The notes under the pieces were generated by a model, which saw only the letters and a program-made list of their open reading frames with translations, was not told the DNA's origin and did no database searches. Below, one piece after another: positions 43,478-52,770 of a stretch of DNA of 64,000 nt. This stretch comes from Pseudoalteromonas lipolytica. Its GTDB lineage: Bacteria > Pseudomonadota > Gammaproteobacteria > Enterobacterales > Alteromonadaceae. Made by a program: the position numbers and the translations under genes. Location of the stretch: positions 198,428-262,427 of the forward strand of contig NZ_FPAZ01000003.1 of NCBI RefSeq assembly GCF_900116435.1, in the 5' to 3' direction. How positions within the stretch are numbered: position 1 is the first letter of the stretch; each line of letters begins with the position of its first letter.

Positions 43478-43786
43478 ATGGCTGTTGTTGTTAAATATGT
43501 TGTAGAAAGAAACGGAGTCGAGCGCATGACGTTTACTACCAAAAAAGAAGCTGATGCGTACGATAAAATGCTCGACATCGCTGAGTCGTTAGAGCTCATG
43601 CTTGAGAAGGTAGATGTACCATTAAGTGAGCAACAAATTGAATCTCTAGCCCTTGAAATAGCAAAAGAAAAAGACCAATTTATGGCTGTCCTAAAAGGCG
43701 CTAAAGAACTGCCTAGCAAACCGAAAAAAGCCAAATCAGCAGACACAGATAAAGTCGCTGATATAAAAGAAAAAGCAGCCAGTTAA
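43478..43786 (+). CDS. yebG: YebG-family SOS-induced protein
   Basis: 102 residues from the ATG at 43478 with a CAGGAG six bases upstream; the open frame extends upstream to 43382, through the LexA box. The N-terminal MAVVVKYVVERNGVERMTFTTKKEADAYDKMLDIAESLELML is a strong YebG signature, followed by a Lys-rich tail. DNA-damage-induced, of uncertain biochemical role. Followed by a bidirectional terminator. Confidence 0.94.
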   Translation: MAVVVKYVVERNGVERMTFTTKKEADAYDKMLDIAESLELMLEKVDVPLSEQQIESLALEIAKEKDQFMAVLKGAKELPSKPKKAKSADTDKVADIKEKAAS

Positions 43787-43863
43787 TATCCCTTACTTTA
43801 GCAGCGGATATTATTCATCAAAGTAACCGGTCACTCTTAAAGTAGAGTTAAAAAATTAACACA

Positions 43864-43891
43864 AAAAAGGGCAACTTATGTTGCCCTTTTT
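43864..43891. terminator. Bidirectional terminator between yebG and putP
   Basis: AAAAAGGGCAAC (43864-43875) and GTTGCCCTTTTT (43880-43891) form a 12-bp stem with the loop TTAT. U-tracts are present on both strands. Confidence 0.9.
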
Positions 43892-43922
43892 AATTACATT
43901 CTAAAGAATGACACTTAGCGTC

Positions 43923-45434
43923 CTAAAGTGACGATTCAACTTCATCAAATAATTGTGTAATTTCTTGTTTTGGCTCTGATGTGTTCAAGCTAACGACCAC
44001 AATGGCAATACTTGATAAGATAAAGCCCGGTACAATTTCATAAATAATGGCACTTAACTTTTCACCATCAATCGTAATCGGTGCATAAATCCAAAACAGC
44101 ACTGTCGCAGCGCCCACAACCATTCCCGCTATTGCCCCTTGTAGGTTCATTCGTCTCCAATAAAGGCTAAGCAACACTAACGGTCCAAATGCAGCACCAA
44201 ACCCTGCCCATGCATTGCTCACTAAATCTAATATAGAGTTATCACGGTCATAAGCTAAGTAGATAGCAAAAACGGCAACCAACATCACACTAACACGACC
44301 AATTAATACCAACTCTTTTTGAGACGCGTCGCGATTCAGGTAAATTTTATAAAAATCCTCAGTCAAAGAGCTCGAACACACTAATAACTGCGAAGAAATA
44401 GTACTCATGATCGCTGCTAAAATTGCGGCTAGGAGAAAACCTGCGATCAGTGGGTGGAAAATGAGTTCAGATAAAACTAAGAAAATTGTTTCTTTATCGT
44501 CGATTGGCATTTGGTTTTCAAGCATATAAGCCGCACCGAATAAACCAGTAAATACAGCACCAATTGCAGACAATGTCATCCAAGACATACCAATACGACG
44601 CATGGTAGGCATATCTTTGACAGAGCGCACTGACATAAAGCGGACAATAATATGTGGCTGACCAAAATAACCTAAGCCCCAAGCCATTGCCGAAATAATC
44701 GCAATTGTCGAGCCACCTGCAAACCAATCCATCATGTTAAGTGCATGAATTTCTGTTTCTTTGGGTGAGCTTAATAATAGGTCATAGCGAGCATTAGCCA
44801 AGGTGTCCATGAAAGGCTGATCAAGCATTGTAAAAGTCGCAATTGGCACAGCTAATAACGAGATAAACATAATACAGCCTTGCACAAAGTCTGTTAAACT
44901 TACTGCAAGAAATCCACCAAACAAGGTATACACAACCACAACACCCGTGGTGATATAGAGCCCCATTTCGTAGCTCATATTAAATGAGTTTTCGAATAAT
45001 TTACCACCGGCAACAACACCTGATGAGGTATAAAGAGTAAAGAAGACAATGATCACAATGGCAGAAATAACGCGAAGAATATTCTTATTATCATCGAATC
45101 GATTAGCGAAGTAGTCTGGGATAGTAATCGAGTCATTCGCCTTTTCGGTATACACACGTAATCGCGGCGCTACGAGGAAATAGTTTGCCCAAGCACCTAA
45201 TACGAGTCCTATTGCAATCCAAACTTTACTTAAACCAAATAAATACATTGCACCTGGCAGGCCCATTAACAGCCAACCACTCATGTCAGACGCACCTGCC
45301 GATAACGCAGCTACACTGGGTGATAAATTACGCCCACCTAGCATATAACCCGATACATCGTCAGTTGATTGCTTATAGGCATAAAGCCCTATTCCCAACA
45401 TAACAATGAAGTACAATGCTAACGAAATTATCAT
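43923..45434 (-). CDS. putP: Sodium/proline symporter
   Basis: Imports L-proline with Na+ across the inner membrane (sodium:solute symporter family). 503 residues from the ATG at 45434, nearly equal to E. coli PutP (502); the frame also allows a TTG at 45458, but a GGAA/AGGA sits just before 45434. About 13 helices. Family signatures: GYMLGGRNLSPSVAALSAGASDMSGWLLMGLPGAMY near the N-terminus and WAYLGYFGQPHIIVRFMS-like text near residue 250. No putA is in the window. Ends at a bidirectional terminator. Confidence 0.94.
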   Translation of the reverse strand: MIISLALYFIVMLGIGLYAYKQSTDDVSGYMLGGRNLSPSVAALSAGASDMSGWLLMGLPGAMYLFGLSKVWIAIGLVLGAWANYFLVAPRLRVYTEKANDSITIPDYFANRFDDNKNILRVISAIVIIVFFTLYTSSGVVAGGKLFENSFNMSYEMGLYITTGVVVVYTLFGGFLAVSLTDFVQGCIMFISLLAVPIATFTMLDQPFMDTLANARYDLLLSSPKETEIHALNMMDWFAGGSTIAIISAMAWGLGYFGQPHIIVRFMSVRSVKDMPTMRRIGMSWMTLSAIGAVFTGLFGAAYMLENQMPIDDKETIFLVLSELIFHPLIAGFLLAAILAAIMSTISSQLLVCSSSLTEDFYKIYLNRDASQKELVLIGRVSVMLVAVFAIYLAYDRDNSILDLVSNAWAGFGAAFGPLVLLSLYWRRMNLQGAIAGMVVGAATVLFWIYAPITIDGEKLSAIIYEIVPGFILSSIAIVVVSLNTSEPKQEITQLFDEVESSL

Positions 45435-45810
45435 TCCTGTTTCCAAATCAGCCTCCAAAAATTAATCAATGTAGGCTTCTAATCCAAATAATGACTCGCA
45501 AGTTACTTAGTTTTAAGACATTATTGGGATAAAAGCCGGTATCACACACGACTATATCATGCTTGTGCCCCACAACTCCAATTAAGCCGATGAGCTGTAT
45601 AATTTACAATAACAACGGTTTGCTAACAATTTTTCTGATATTTAATTCAAGTTATAGAATTTAAGCACAATTTATCTTAGTCTTAAGGTCTTGAACAAGA
45701 GAATAAAATTACGTTTCCCGCATAAAATTTATTTAACTAATGCTATTTTAAGCTCAATGCAATATATTGCGGGAAGGAAATGAATTAACAGATGTGGACT
45801 TGCTTCAATT
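45435..45810. other. AT-rich divergent region between putP and the HDOD gene (376 bp)
   Basis: No gene larger than a few codons. It holds an inverted repeat TTCCCGCA (45715-45722) / TGCGGGAA (45768-45775) with 45 bases between the arms. The right arm overlaps a GGGAAGGA that precedes a 2-codon ORF ATG-AAT-TAA (45780-45788). The HDOD start at 45811 itself has no good ribosome site. Promoters for both genes should lie here, but I could not place them with confidence. Confidence 0.5.
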
Positions 45811-47034
45811 ATGTATTTTTACGCTGCGCGCCAACCGATTTTAGATAAGGAAAAGAAACTCATAGGCTACGAGCTCCTCTTTCGGGATGGTGTAGATAAT
45901 GTGTTTCCAGACATCGATGGCGATGAAGCAACTTCACGGCTTATTGAAGGGAGCCAGTTTAATTTCGGCTTAGAAGATTTAACCGACAATAAACCCGCTT
46001 TTATTAACTTTACTTTAGACACCTTACAAAAAGGCTATCCGCTGTTATTAGGTAAAGACCACGTTGTTGTCGAAATCCTTGAAACAATTCAACCGGGAAA
46101 ACGCCTGCTTGCTTTAGTCAAAGATTTAAAAGAAAAAGGCTATACACTTGCCCTTGATGACTATATTCATCAACCTGTTTGGCGTCATTTTTATCCGTTT
46201 ATCGATATTATTAAAATCGACTTTTTAAGCTCCGAGGCCGAGTCAATTAAAGAGGTAATTGAGGCAATAAAGCCTTTCCCTCATATAAAATTACTTGCTG
46301 AGAAAGTAGAAACCCACGAAAAGTATCAACTTGCTCTCGACCTAGGGTTTAGTTATTTCCAAGGTTTCTTTTTTTCAAAACCTGAAATGGTACAAAGTAA
46401 AACGCTGCCTCCGTCAGAGATGGCACTTGCTGAGCTTTTATACGAAACATCGAGTGTTGATCTAAACCTTAAGAAAATCACTGAAGTCTTTGAGCGTGAT
46501 GTTAATTTATCTTATAAATTATTACGTTACTCAAATTCAGCCGCGTTTAAACGCCGTGCAGAAATAAGCACTATTAAACAAGCACTTATTGTATTGGGAA
46601 GTGAAGAAATTAAACGCTTCTTATCGCTACTTTTTGCTGCACAAGTGGCTGCTGATAAGCCTGCAGAGCTTATTCGATTATCACTCACTCGTGCTCGATT
46701 TGCAGAGTTATTGGCAATCAGTCACGGAAAATTCCGTGATACAGGAATGGCATTTTTAACCGGTATGATGTCCTTAATGGACGCTATTTTAGATGAAGAG
46801 ATGTCTAGCGTAATGAATAAGTTGCCGTTGGCAAACGACATTAAAGTTGCGCTTCTTAAAGACGAAGGCCTTTTAGCCAGTTATTTACGCTTGGTAAAAC
46901 AATATGAGCAAGCTAATTGGCAAAATGCCAATGAAATACAGCAAGCACTTGGTCTGAAGCCTGAAGAAGTTCCCGATGCATACCATGACGCTGTTAACTG
47001 GGCGAATGAACAAATGGCTGTGTTTGGCGACTAA
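45811..47034 (+). CDS. HDOD-domain protein with degenerate EAL domain
   Basis: 407 residues of the YuxH type: an N-terminal EAL-fold domain (about 1-200) and a C-terminal HDOD domain (about 205-380). The EAL motif is replaced by YELLFRD (residues 20-26), and other metal ligands are not in the standard pattern, so c-di-GMP hydrolysis is unlikely; c-di-GMP binding is possible. The HDOD part has LSYKLLRYSNSAAFKRRAEISTIKQALIVLG. Such proteins are signalling adaptors. No strong Shine-Dalgarno. Ends in a bidirectional terminator. Confidence 0.9.
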   Translation: MYFYAARQPILDKEKKLIGYELLFRDGVDNVFPDIDGDEATSRLIEGSQFNFGLEDLTDNKPAFINFTLDTLQKGYPLLLGKDHVVVEILETIQPGKRLLALVKDLKEKGYTLALDDYIHQPVWRHFYPFIDIIKIDFLSSEAESIKEVIEAIKPFPHIKLLAEKVETHEKYQLALDLGFSYFQGFFFSKPEMVQSKTLPPSEMALAELLYETSSVDLNLKKITEVFERDVNLSYKLLRYSNSAAFKRRAEISTIKQALIVLGSEEIKRFLSLLFAAQVAADKPAELIRLSLTRARFAELLAISHGKFRDTGMAFLTGMMSLMDAILDEEMSSVMNKLPLANDIKVALLKDEGLLASYLRLVKQYEQANWQNANEIQQALGLKPEEVPDAYHDAVNWANEQMAVFGD

Positions 47035-47056
47035 TACCACCCCGCTTCATCTCCAT

Positions 47057-47088
47057 AAAAAATGCCAGCATTCATGCTGGCATTTTTT
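47057..47088. terminator. Bidirectional terminator between the HDOD gene and mlaA
   Basis: AAAAAATGCCAGCA (47057-47070) and TGCTGGCATTTTTT (47075-47088) pair over 14 bp with loop TTCA, giving a U-tract on each strand. Confidence 0.93.
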
Positions 47089-47100
47089 ATAGGATACTTT

Positions 47101-47832
47101 TTAAAGATTTTCTAAGAAGTCTTCATCAAAGTCATCAGGCTCTTTTTCGATGGGGGGATTGCCATCGTGAAGCTCATAGAGCTGGCGCTGAAAATAGACA
47201 TCTTTTACGAAGATATACGGATCGAGCGACTCATTTAATAAACTTTCTTGGTTTATCAATGAGGCACGGGCCTCCACTGCTTTTAAAACAAAAACCAAGA
47301 CGGTTTGCGGTGTAGTCAGGGCTATTTCTGGTAATACGACGTTATCGACAACATCACCAGTTAAATTACGGGCTGTACTTGGTCCCATGCCTGGGATCAT
47401 TAAGTAGGCACCATCACCAACTCCCCAAACACCCAGTGTTTGGCCAAAATCTTCATCCACTATCTCTAACCCCAGTGATGAAGCAACATCGAAGAGACCC
47501 AACAAACCGACCGTTGAATTGACTAAAAAGCGTGCCAGACTAATTCCCATATTACCAGGCTTACCTTGAAGACCCGCATTTACCATGTCTGTTGGTGCAG
47601 TGATATTATCGGTAAAATTCACAATACTGCGTCTAACAGGCATAGGCGTAACGGCCACATAACCAACCGCTGCAGGGCGAAGAATGTACGCGTCGAGTAC
47701 GTCCATATTAAAATCGTACATTGGACGGTTAAATGACTGTAACGGGTCACGCTCATCAACTTTTTCTTCAGGAATTTGTGCGCATCCTGCTAGCACTACA
47801 AAAAAGATAAAAAATATACTGTGCCTAAACAT
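47101..47832 (-). CDS. mlaA: MlaA (VacJ)-family outer-membrane lipoprotein
   Basis: 243 residues. Lipoprotein signal with lipobox LAGC, acylated Cys at C17. The mature part has DPLQSFNRPMYDFNMDVLDAYILRP, then FTDNITAPTDMVNAGLQG and LGVWGVGDGAYLMIPGMGPSTARN, all MlaA hallmarks. MlaA removes misplaced phospholipids from the outer leaflet together with porins and the MlaFEDB transporter. It lies directly after ccmI, only 9 bp downstream, so it could be cotranscribed. The C-terminus is acidic. Confidence 0.95.
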   Translation of the reverse strand: MFRHSIFFIFFVVLAGCAQIPEEKVDERDPLQSFNRPMYDFNMDVLDAYILRPAAVGYVAVTPMPVRRSIVNFTDNITAPTDMVNAGLQGKPGNMGISLARFLVNSTVGLLGLFDVASSLGLEIVDEDFGQTLGVWGVGDGAYLMIPGMGPSTARNLTGDVVDNVVLPEIALTTPQTVLVFVLKAVEARASLINQESLLNESLDPYIFVKDVYFQRQLYELHDGNPPIEKEPDDFDEDFLENL

Positions 47833-47841
47833 CGGCTATCC

Positions 47842-49104
47842 TTACGGTATTAACTCATTAATTAGCAACGCGTATTCTTTAACGTTTTTACGCTCTAAGA
47901 CATCCGAATTACCTTCCAACTCGCCGCTAGAAGTTACCACAGTCTCATCTTTTGATAAACGCGCGGTTAAAATAATTTTATCGACACTCGATAAATTTAA
48001 ACCATCAACCATGGCATTACTATCACTGAGGGTCACCTCAAGTGGAAAGCTATACTCGGTCATTTTCACAACAGCTAATGGCATTTGTGGACCACTGGCT
48101 GCTTTTGCGAAAATAAACAAAGTGCCATTTTCAGGTTGTTTATTGCTAAGTGATTCATCTAAATTGACCGTGATTTTAATCTCGCTGTTGCTATCATTGA
48201 CTGCACCAGCGCTTGCGACTTGTTGCTCATTATTTAAATGTGCATCAATTTCAGCAATACGCTGTGCAATCATTGGATAACGGGGATCATTTTGCTCCAT
48301 ACTAGCAAGTAACACTTCGAATGCAGTTTTAGCTTGCAACCAATCCTTACGCTCATACGCAATAAGTGCTAACAATGAAATAGCATCGATATTGGTGGGC
48401 TCAGCCTTGAGCACGCGAGATAACATTGTTGCAGCACGTGACATGTTTGCGTCACTGCCTTCCATTAAAAGTACCTGAGAGTAACTGATCAGCACTTGTT
48501 TGTTATCAGGATTCATTTTCAACACTTTATCAAATGACTGCATCGCCATGTCGAACTCATTCAACGACATAGCAACACGTCCAAGCAGCATCCAAGCCAC
48601 TTCATCGTCACCGCTTTGATCAAGCTTAGTACGCAGTGCTAACGCAAACGCTTGTAGCTCATTTGCTGTCAAAGGCTCACCACTTTGCATTACTGCACGC
48701 TCACCATATGACTTTAAGTTTGCCATGGCATCGTGCCAGCCTTTAATCTGTTGCTGACTGCCGGTGTAGCTGTAGAAAATAACCGTTAATGTAATTAAAA
48801 ACACGGTTCCGGTTAGTGCAAAAATACGATTATTACCTTTACTATTCAGTGCTTTTTCTGGCGAAAGCTCGTTTAATAAACGACGCTTTAACTCAATAAC
48901 CGATTCACTGTGCATATTTTTATCAATACGCTGGTTGTCTAAATCAGCTTTCAATTCTTCTAAACGTTGGTAATAAATTCGGATCAATTCCGAGTTTGCA
49001 TTGTGATCAAGGCGTTGAATACGTTCGCGTTTAAAAAACGGCACCACAACAAACAGCAATGCAATCAGTGTGAGTAAAACAAAAGAAGCCCACATTAATG
49101 CCAT
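47842..49104 (-). CDS. ccmI: Cytochrome c maturation factor CcmI
   Basis: 420 residues. N-terminal membrane helix (about 4-22) and a basic cytoplasmic loop, second helix near 95-112, then a periplasmic TPR region (about 140-290: WMLLGRVAMSLNEFDMAMQSFDKVLKMNPDNKQVLISYSQVL) and a C-terminal beta domain. CcmI holds apocytochrome c for haem ligation. The long single-gene form, i.e. an unsplit CcmI, is typical of Shewanella-type bacteria. Last gene of the nine-gene ccm operon, adjacent to ccmH (1 bp apart). Confidence 0.95.
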   Translation of the reverse strand: MALMWASFVLLTLIALLFVVVPFFKRERIQRLDHNANSELIRIYYQRLEELKADLDNQRIDKNMHSESVIELKRRLLNELSPEKALNSKGNNRIFALTGTVFLITLTVIFYSYTGSQQQIKGWHDAMANLKSYGERAVMQSGEPLTANELQAFALALRTKLDQSGDDEVAWMLLGRVAMSLNEFDMAMQSFDKVLKMNPDNKQVLISYSQVLLMEGSDANMSRAATMLSRVLKAEPTNIDAISLLALIAYERKDWLQAKTAFEVLLASMEQNDPRYPMIAQRIAEIDAHLNNEQQVASAGAVNDSNSEIKITVNLDESLSNKQPENGTLFIFAKAASGPQMPLAVVKMTEYSFPLEVTLSDSNAMVDGLNLSSVDKIILTARLSKDETVVTSSGELEGNSDVLERKNVKEYALLINELIP

Positions 49105-49566
49105 TTAGTTTTGCTCCTGACGTTGATTTTGTTCAATTAACTTAGCGAGTAACGCTTCGTCTTCTGTTGTCCAAGTTTGTTTAACCGACGCTTTACGTTG
49201 ACGCAAAACAATAAAGCCAAAACCCAGCACCACAATCAATACAGGTAACACCCACAACACTAAAGTTGCTGGTGTAACAGGTGGATCGTAGTGAACAAAA
49301 TAGCCATAGCGATCAATCATGTAATCAATCACTTCCTCTTTGGTTTTGCCATCTTTAACGAGCGCCAACACTTTATCACGGAGATCCTTTGCCACAACGG
49401 CATCTGAATCGGCAATATTTTGATTTTGGCACTTAGGACAACGCAGCTCTTTCGTTAACTCACTAAAACGCGCTGCTTGTTCGTTATTATCAAATTGATA
49501 TTTATCTTGCTCTGCAAAAGCACTCACCGTGATCAGCAAGCTTACTAAAAAAATCACCCACCTCAT
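49105..49566 (-). CDS. ccmH: Cytochrome c maturation thiol-reductase CcmH
   Basis: 153 residues. Signal peptide about 1-18, then a helical domain with the redox motif LRCPKC (C43, C46) typical of CcmH/CcmL, which reduces the apocytochrome c thiols. A membrane helix lies near 102-122 (TPATLVLWVLPVLIVVLGFGFIVL). The stop is next to ccmI and the start overlaps ccmG by 4 bp. Confidence 0.96.
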   Translation of the reverse strand: MRWVIFLVSLLITVSAFAEQDKYQFDNNEQAARFSELTKELRCPKCQNQNIADSDAVVAKDLRDKVLALVKDGKTKEEVIDYMIDRYGYFVHYDPPVTPATLVLWVLPVLIVVLGFGFIVLRQRKASVKQTWTTEDEALLAKLIEQNQRQEQN

Positions 49567-50135
49567 TGCTGTAGCTCCTGCATTAACGGTGCAAACTTAG
49601 CTCGCCATACACGCGGGTTAATATCGCCAGTATGGTGAAGTAAAATAGTACCTTGTTTATCAACTAAAAAGGTTTCGGGGGCACCCGATACACCTAAGTC
49701 GAGAGCCAAGGTGCGTTTTAAGTCTAAAATATTAAACTGGTATGGGTCGCCAGCACGATTGAGCATACTCGTGACATCGTCACGTAACGCATTAATATCA
49801 AATTGACCGTCAAAGTCAGGGTCATAACCTTGCTCATAGTACAAGCCGATAATTTTAACGCCTTGTTCTCTGAGCTCAGTTAAGTAGCCTAATTCAGCCA
49901 AACAGGTTGGGCACCATGTGCCCCATACGTTAAGAAGATACACTTCACCTTTTAAATCAGTGTCAGTCCAACGTTTAGACTCATCCATTAAATCAGGCAA
50001 ATTAAAAGTAGGCATCGCTTGACCAATGCGCCCTGTTTGCAATTCACGTGGATTAGCAAATAAGCCTTGGTACAAAAATACGCACAGTAAAACAAAAACC
50101 AGCAAAGGCGCTAATGCTAACAACTTTCGGTTCAT
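49563..50135 (-). CDS. ccmG: Thiol:disulfide interchange protein CcmG (DsbE)
   Basis: 190 residues. N-terminal membrane anchor (about 7-25), periplasmic thioredoxin fold with the redox motif WGTWCPTC (C75, C78) and the ccmG-specific acidic segment. It delivers electrons to CcmH and apocytochrome c. Start overlaps the ccmF stop by 4 bp. Confidence 0.96.
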   Translation of the reverse strand: MNRKLLALAPLLVFVLLCVFLYQGLFANPRELQTGRIGQAMPTFNLPDLMDESKRWTDTDLKGEVYLLNVWGTWCPTCLAELGYLTELREQGVKIIGLYYEQGYDPDFDGQFDINALRDDVTSMLNRAGDPYQFNILDLKRTLALDLGVSGAPETFLVDKQGTILLHHTGDINPRVWRAKFAPLMQELQQ

Positions 50136-52087
50136 GCTGCGGCCTCCCCATTCAATGATTTTTGACGGTAACGCTTATCGCCTAAGACTAAGAAACCCGC
50201 GAGTGAAATTAAAATACCACCAAGCCACATCCAACGAACAAACGGTTTGTGGTAAATACGCAACGACCACGCGCCTTGGCTAAGTTGCTCACCAAGCGCT
50301 AAATACAAGTCACGAGTAAACCCTGCATCAACCGCAGCTTCTGTCATAAATTGCATGCCAATGTCGTAACGACGCTTTTCTGCATGTAAGACGGTTACTT
50401 GCTTGTCGTTTTTAAACACGGTCACCACACCTGCATGACCACTGTAATTCGCACCACGGATTGCTTTAACACCGTCAAAACGATACTGGTATTCATTAAG
50501 CGCGACTTTATCACCCGGCTTCATCGATACATCGCGCTCAACTGAGTACGCAGAGGTTAAGGTAACGCCAGCAATTACAAATGCTAAACCAACATGACCC
50601 AATACCATCGCCCAATAACTCAAACCTAGACGTTTAAAGCCCTCAGACAAGGTCGTGTGAATAGTCACTTTTGACACTAAATCGACAAACGTTGTGACAA
50701 AAATCCATATCGCCAGCGTTGTGGCTATAAACGTGATTGGCGCCACTACATCATAGCTTGAGTACAGCCATGCAGCAGTTGCAACAACACTGACTACTGC
50801 TGATAACGCAAGCTTATTTTGTAGCATTGACCACTTATTTTGTTTCCATCGTAGTAGCGGCCCAATTCCCATTAAAATAGCGAATGGAACAAGTAAAATA
50901 GCAAACATTTTGTTAAAGAATGGTTCACCAATAGAGATACTGCCTAAACCAAGCTCTTTATGGATCATAGGTAACAACGTACCTAACAGAACGATTAAAG
51001 TCGCTACAACGAGAAAGATATTATTAAGCCACAGTGCCACTTCGCGTGATGCAAACTTATATCGCCCTTCACTTTTCACTTGAGAAACGCGCAGTGCATA
51101 CAGGCTCAAACCGCCACCAACAACAATCGCTAAAAAGGCCAATATGAACATACCGCGATTAGGGTCTGAGGCAAACGCATGCACCGAAACAATAATGCCT
51201 GAACGCACAATAAAGGTGCCTAATAGGCTCAATGAAAACGCAGCTATTGCCAGTAGTACTGTCCACGACTTAAATACACCACGCTTTTCTGTGGTCGATA
51301 ATGAATGCAATAACGCGGTGGCAACAAGCCACGGCATTAACGAGGCATTTTCCACTGGATCCCAGAACCACCAGCCACCCCAGCCTAGTTCTGAGTATGC
51401 CCACCAACTGCCGATAGTAATACCAAACGTTAAAAAGCCCCACGCTGTCATTGTCCAAGGTCGAGACCATTTTGCCCACGTATTATCAAGCTTGCCGGTA
51501 AGGAGTGCAGCAATCGCAAACGCGAATGACACTGATAAACCCACATAGCCCATGTAAAGTAATGGTGGGTGGATAATCATGCCAGGGTCTTGAAGAAGTG
51601 GATTCAAATCTCGCCCTTCAACAGGGAAATAAGGCAGTAATCGTTCAAATGGACTCGACATTAACAAGGTGTAAAGCATAAAGCCCACGCCTAAAAAGCC
51701 TAAAACACCCAGTACACGCGCACGTAATACCCAAGGCAATGATTTAGAACGCATTGCAACAACCGCAGTCCACCCTGCTTGCATCACTAACCACAACAAA
51801 ATAGCGCCTTCATGGCCCCCCCACGTCGAGGTAATTTTGTAATACCAAGGTAAGGTGCTACTTGAGTGGTAGGCTACGTAAGAAACGGTAAAATCATCAG
51901 TTAAACTGGCATAAATAAGCGCAGCAAAAGAGAGCAGTACAAACACAAACTGGCCCACTGCCAGTGAGGGCGCCGCACGCATCAGGCGTAAATTACCAGT
52001 ATGAGCCCCCCACAATGGAAAAATACACAATAAGACACTGAGCACCATGGCCAGTGTGAGTGAAAAATAACCGAGTTCTGGGATCAT
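50132..52087 (-). CDS. ccmF: Haem lyase subunit CcmF
   Basis: 651 residues with about 15 membrane helices. The WWD haem-handling motif is GWGGWWFWDPVENASLMPWL, near residues 233-252, and conserved His residues flank it. CcmF with CcmH and CcmI attaches haem to apocytochromes c. The C-terminal part has a periplasmic loop (about 490-610). Starts 2 bp after ccmE. Confidence 0.97.
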   Translation of the reverse strand: MIPELGYFSLTLAMVLSVLLCIFPLWGAHTGNLRLMRAAPSLAVGQFVFVLLSFAALIYASLTDDFTVSYVAYHSSSTLPWYYKITSTWGGHEGAILLWLVMQAGWTAVVAMRSKSLPWVLRARVLGVLGFLGVGFMLYTLLMSSPFERLLPYFPVEGRDLNPLLQDPGMIIHPPLLYMGYVGLSVSFAFAIAALLTGKLDNTWAKWSRPWTMTAWGFLTFGITIGSWWAYSELGWGGWWFWDPVENASLMPWLVATALLHSLSTTEKRGVFKSWTVLLAIAAFSLSLLGTFIVRSGIIVSVHAFASDPNRGMFILAFLAIVVGGGLSLYALRVSQVKSEGRYKFASREVALWLNNIFLVVATLIVLLGTLLPMIHKELGLGSISIGEPFFNKMFAILLVPFAILMGIGPLLRWKQNKWSMLQNKLALSAVVSVVATAAWLYSSYDVVAPITFIATTLAIWIFVTTFVDLVSKVTIHTTLSEGFKRLGLSYWAMVLGHVGLAFVIAGVTLTSAYSVERDVSMKPGDKVALNEYQYRFDGVKAIRGANYSGHAGVVTVFKNDKQVTVLHAEKRRYDIGMQFMTEAAVDAGFTRDLYLALGEQLSQGAWSLRIYHKPFVRWMWLGGILISLAGFLVLGDKRYRQKSLNGEAAA

Positions 52088-52088
52088 A

Positions 52089-52568
52089 TTAATTACCGCT
52101 TTCTAAGTTATAGGTCGGTTTTTCGTGCTTGATACCTTTCACTGCTTCAGCAACTTCCGCAGGCATGTATTCTTCATCATGCTTAGCGAGTACTTCAAAC
52201 GCATCAATTTCGTTGGCATTCACAAGCACCCCTTGGGCTACAATCCCTTGGCCTTCACGAAATAAGTCTGGCAAGATGCCTTGGTAATTAATTGTCACCA
52301 TTGGGCCTGTATCAATCAGTTTAAAACTGACTTTAAGGCTTGATTCATCACGCACAACTGAGCCTGGCACAACCATACCGCCAATACGCAATTTTTGACC
52401 TATGTGCGGCTTTTCTTTGTTAGGGCCTTTACCATCAACAAGCTCACTCGGCGTATAAAATAAATTAATGTTTTCTTGTAGTGCATATAGCACCAAACCA
52501 ATCGTTGCGCCCACACCGAAAATGATGGCGACAACAGCTAATAAGCGTTTTTTACGTCTTGGATTCAT
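52089..52568 (-). CDS. ccmE: Periplasmic haem chaperone CcmE
   Basis: 159 residues. Membrane anchor about 8-30, then the OB-fold domain. The covalent haem-binding His is H130 in [10 protein letters not shown], the same number as in E. coli, with Y134 in the HxxxY motif. It takes haem from CcmABCD and hands it to CcmF. The start overlaps ccmD by 4 bp. Confidence 0.97.
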   Translation of the reverse strand: MNPRRKKRLLAVVAIIFGVGATIGLVLYALQENINLFYTPSELVDGKGPNKEKPHIGQKLRIGGMVVPGSVVRDESSLKVSFKLIDTGPMVTINYQGILPDLFREGQGIVAQGVLVNANEIDAFEVLAKHDEEYMPAEVAEAVKGIKHEKPTYNLESGN

Positions 52569-52768
52569 TGCCCTGCCTCTTGCTTCGCTTTTTTAATGCG
52601 CTCTTCTCGTTGTGCTTGTTGCTTAACTGAAGAGAAAATACGTTTCGTATCGTTTAACGAACTCACTAAAATACCAAGTAAAATTAATGCACAACTGCCA
52701 AATGACAACCACACATAAAAGCCATAGCCTCCCATGGCAATAAAATCTGCAAAAGAATCAAACTGCAT
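52565..52768 (-). CDS. ccmD: Small haem exporter protein CcmD
   Basis: 67 residues with a single membrane helix (about 17-38: [21 protein letters not shown]) and a basic cytoplasmic tail. Sits between ccmC and ccmE as in all System I operons; CcmD stabilises the CcmABC-CcmE complex. Identity rests mainly on position and topology, as the family is very variable, but [13 protein letters not shown] is typical. Confidence 0.92.
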   Translation of the reverse strand: MQFDSFADFIAMGGYGFYVWLSFGSCALILLGILVSSLNDTKRIFSSVKQQAQREERIKKAKQEAGQ

Positions 52769-52770
52769 GA

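Noticed and set aside
47684-48280. A 198-codon plus-strand ORF
   Set aside because: It lies antisense to mlaA and ccmI, both certain, and its protein has no recognisable features.
51144-51548. Plus-strand ORF of 134 codons inside ccmF
   Set aside because: Antisense shadow of a secure gene.
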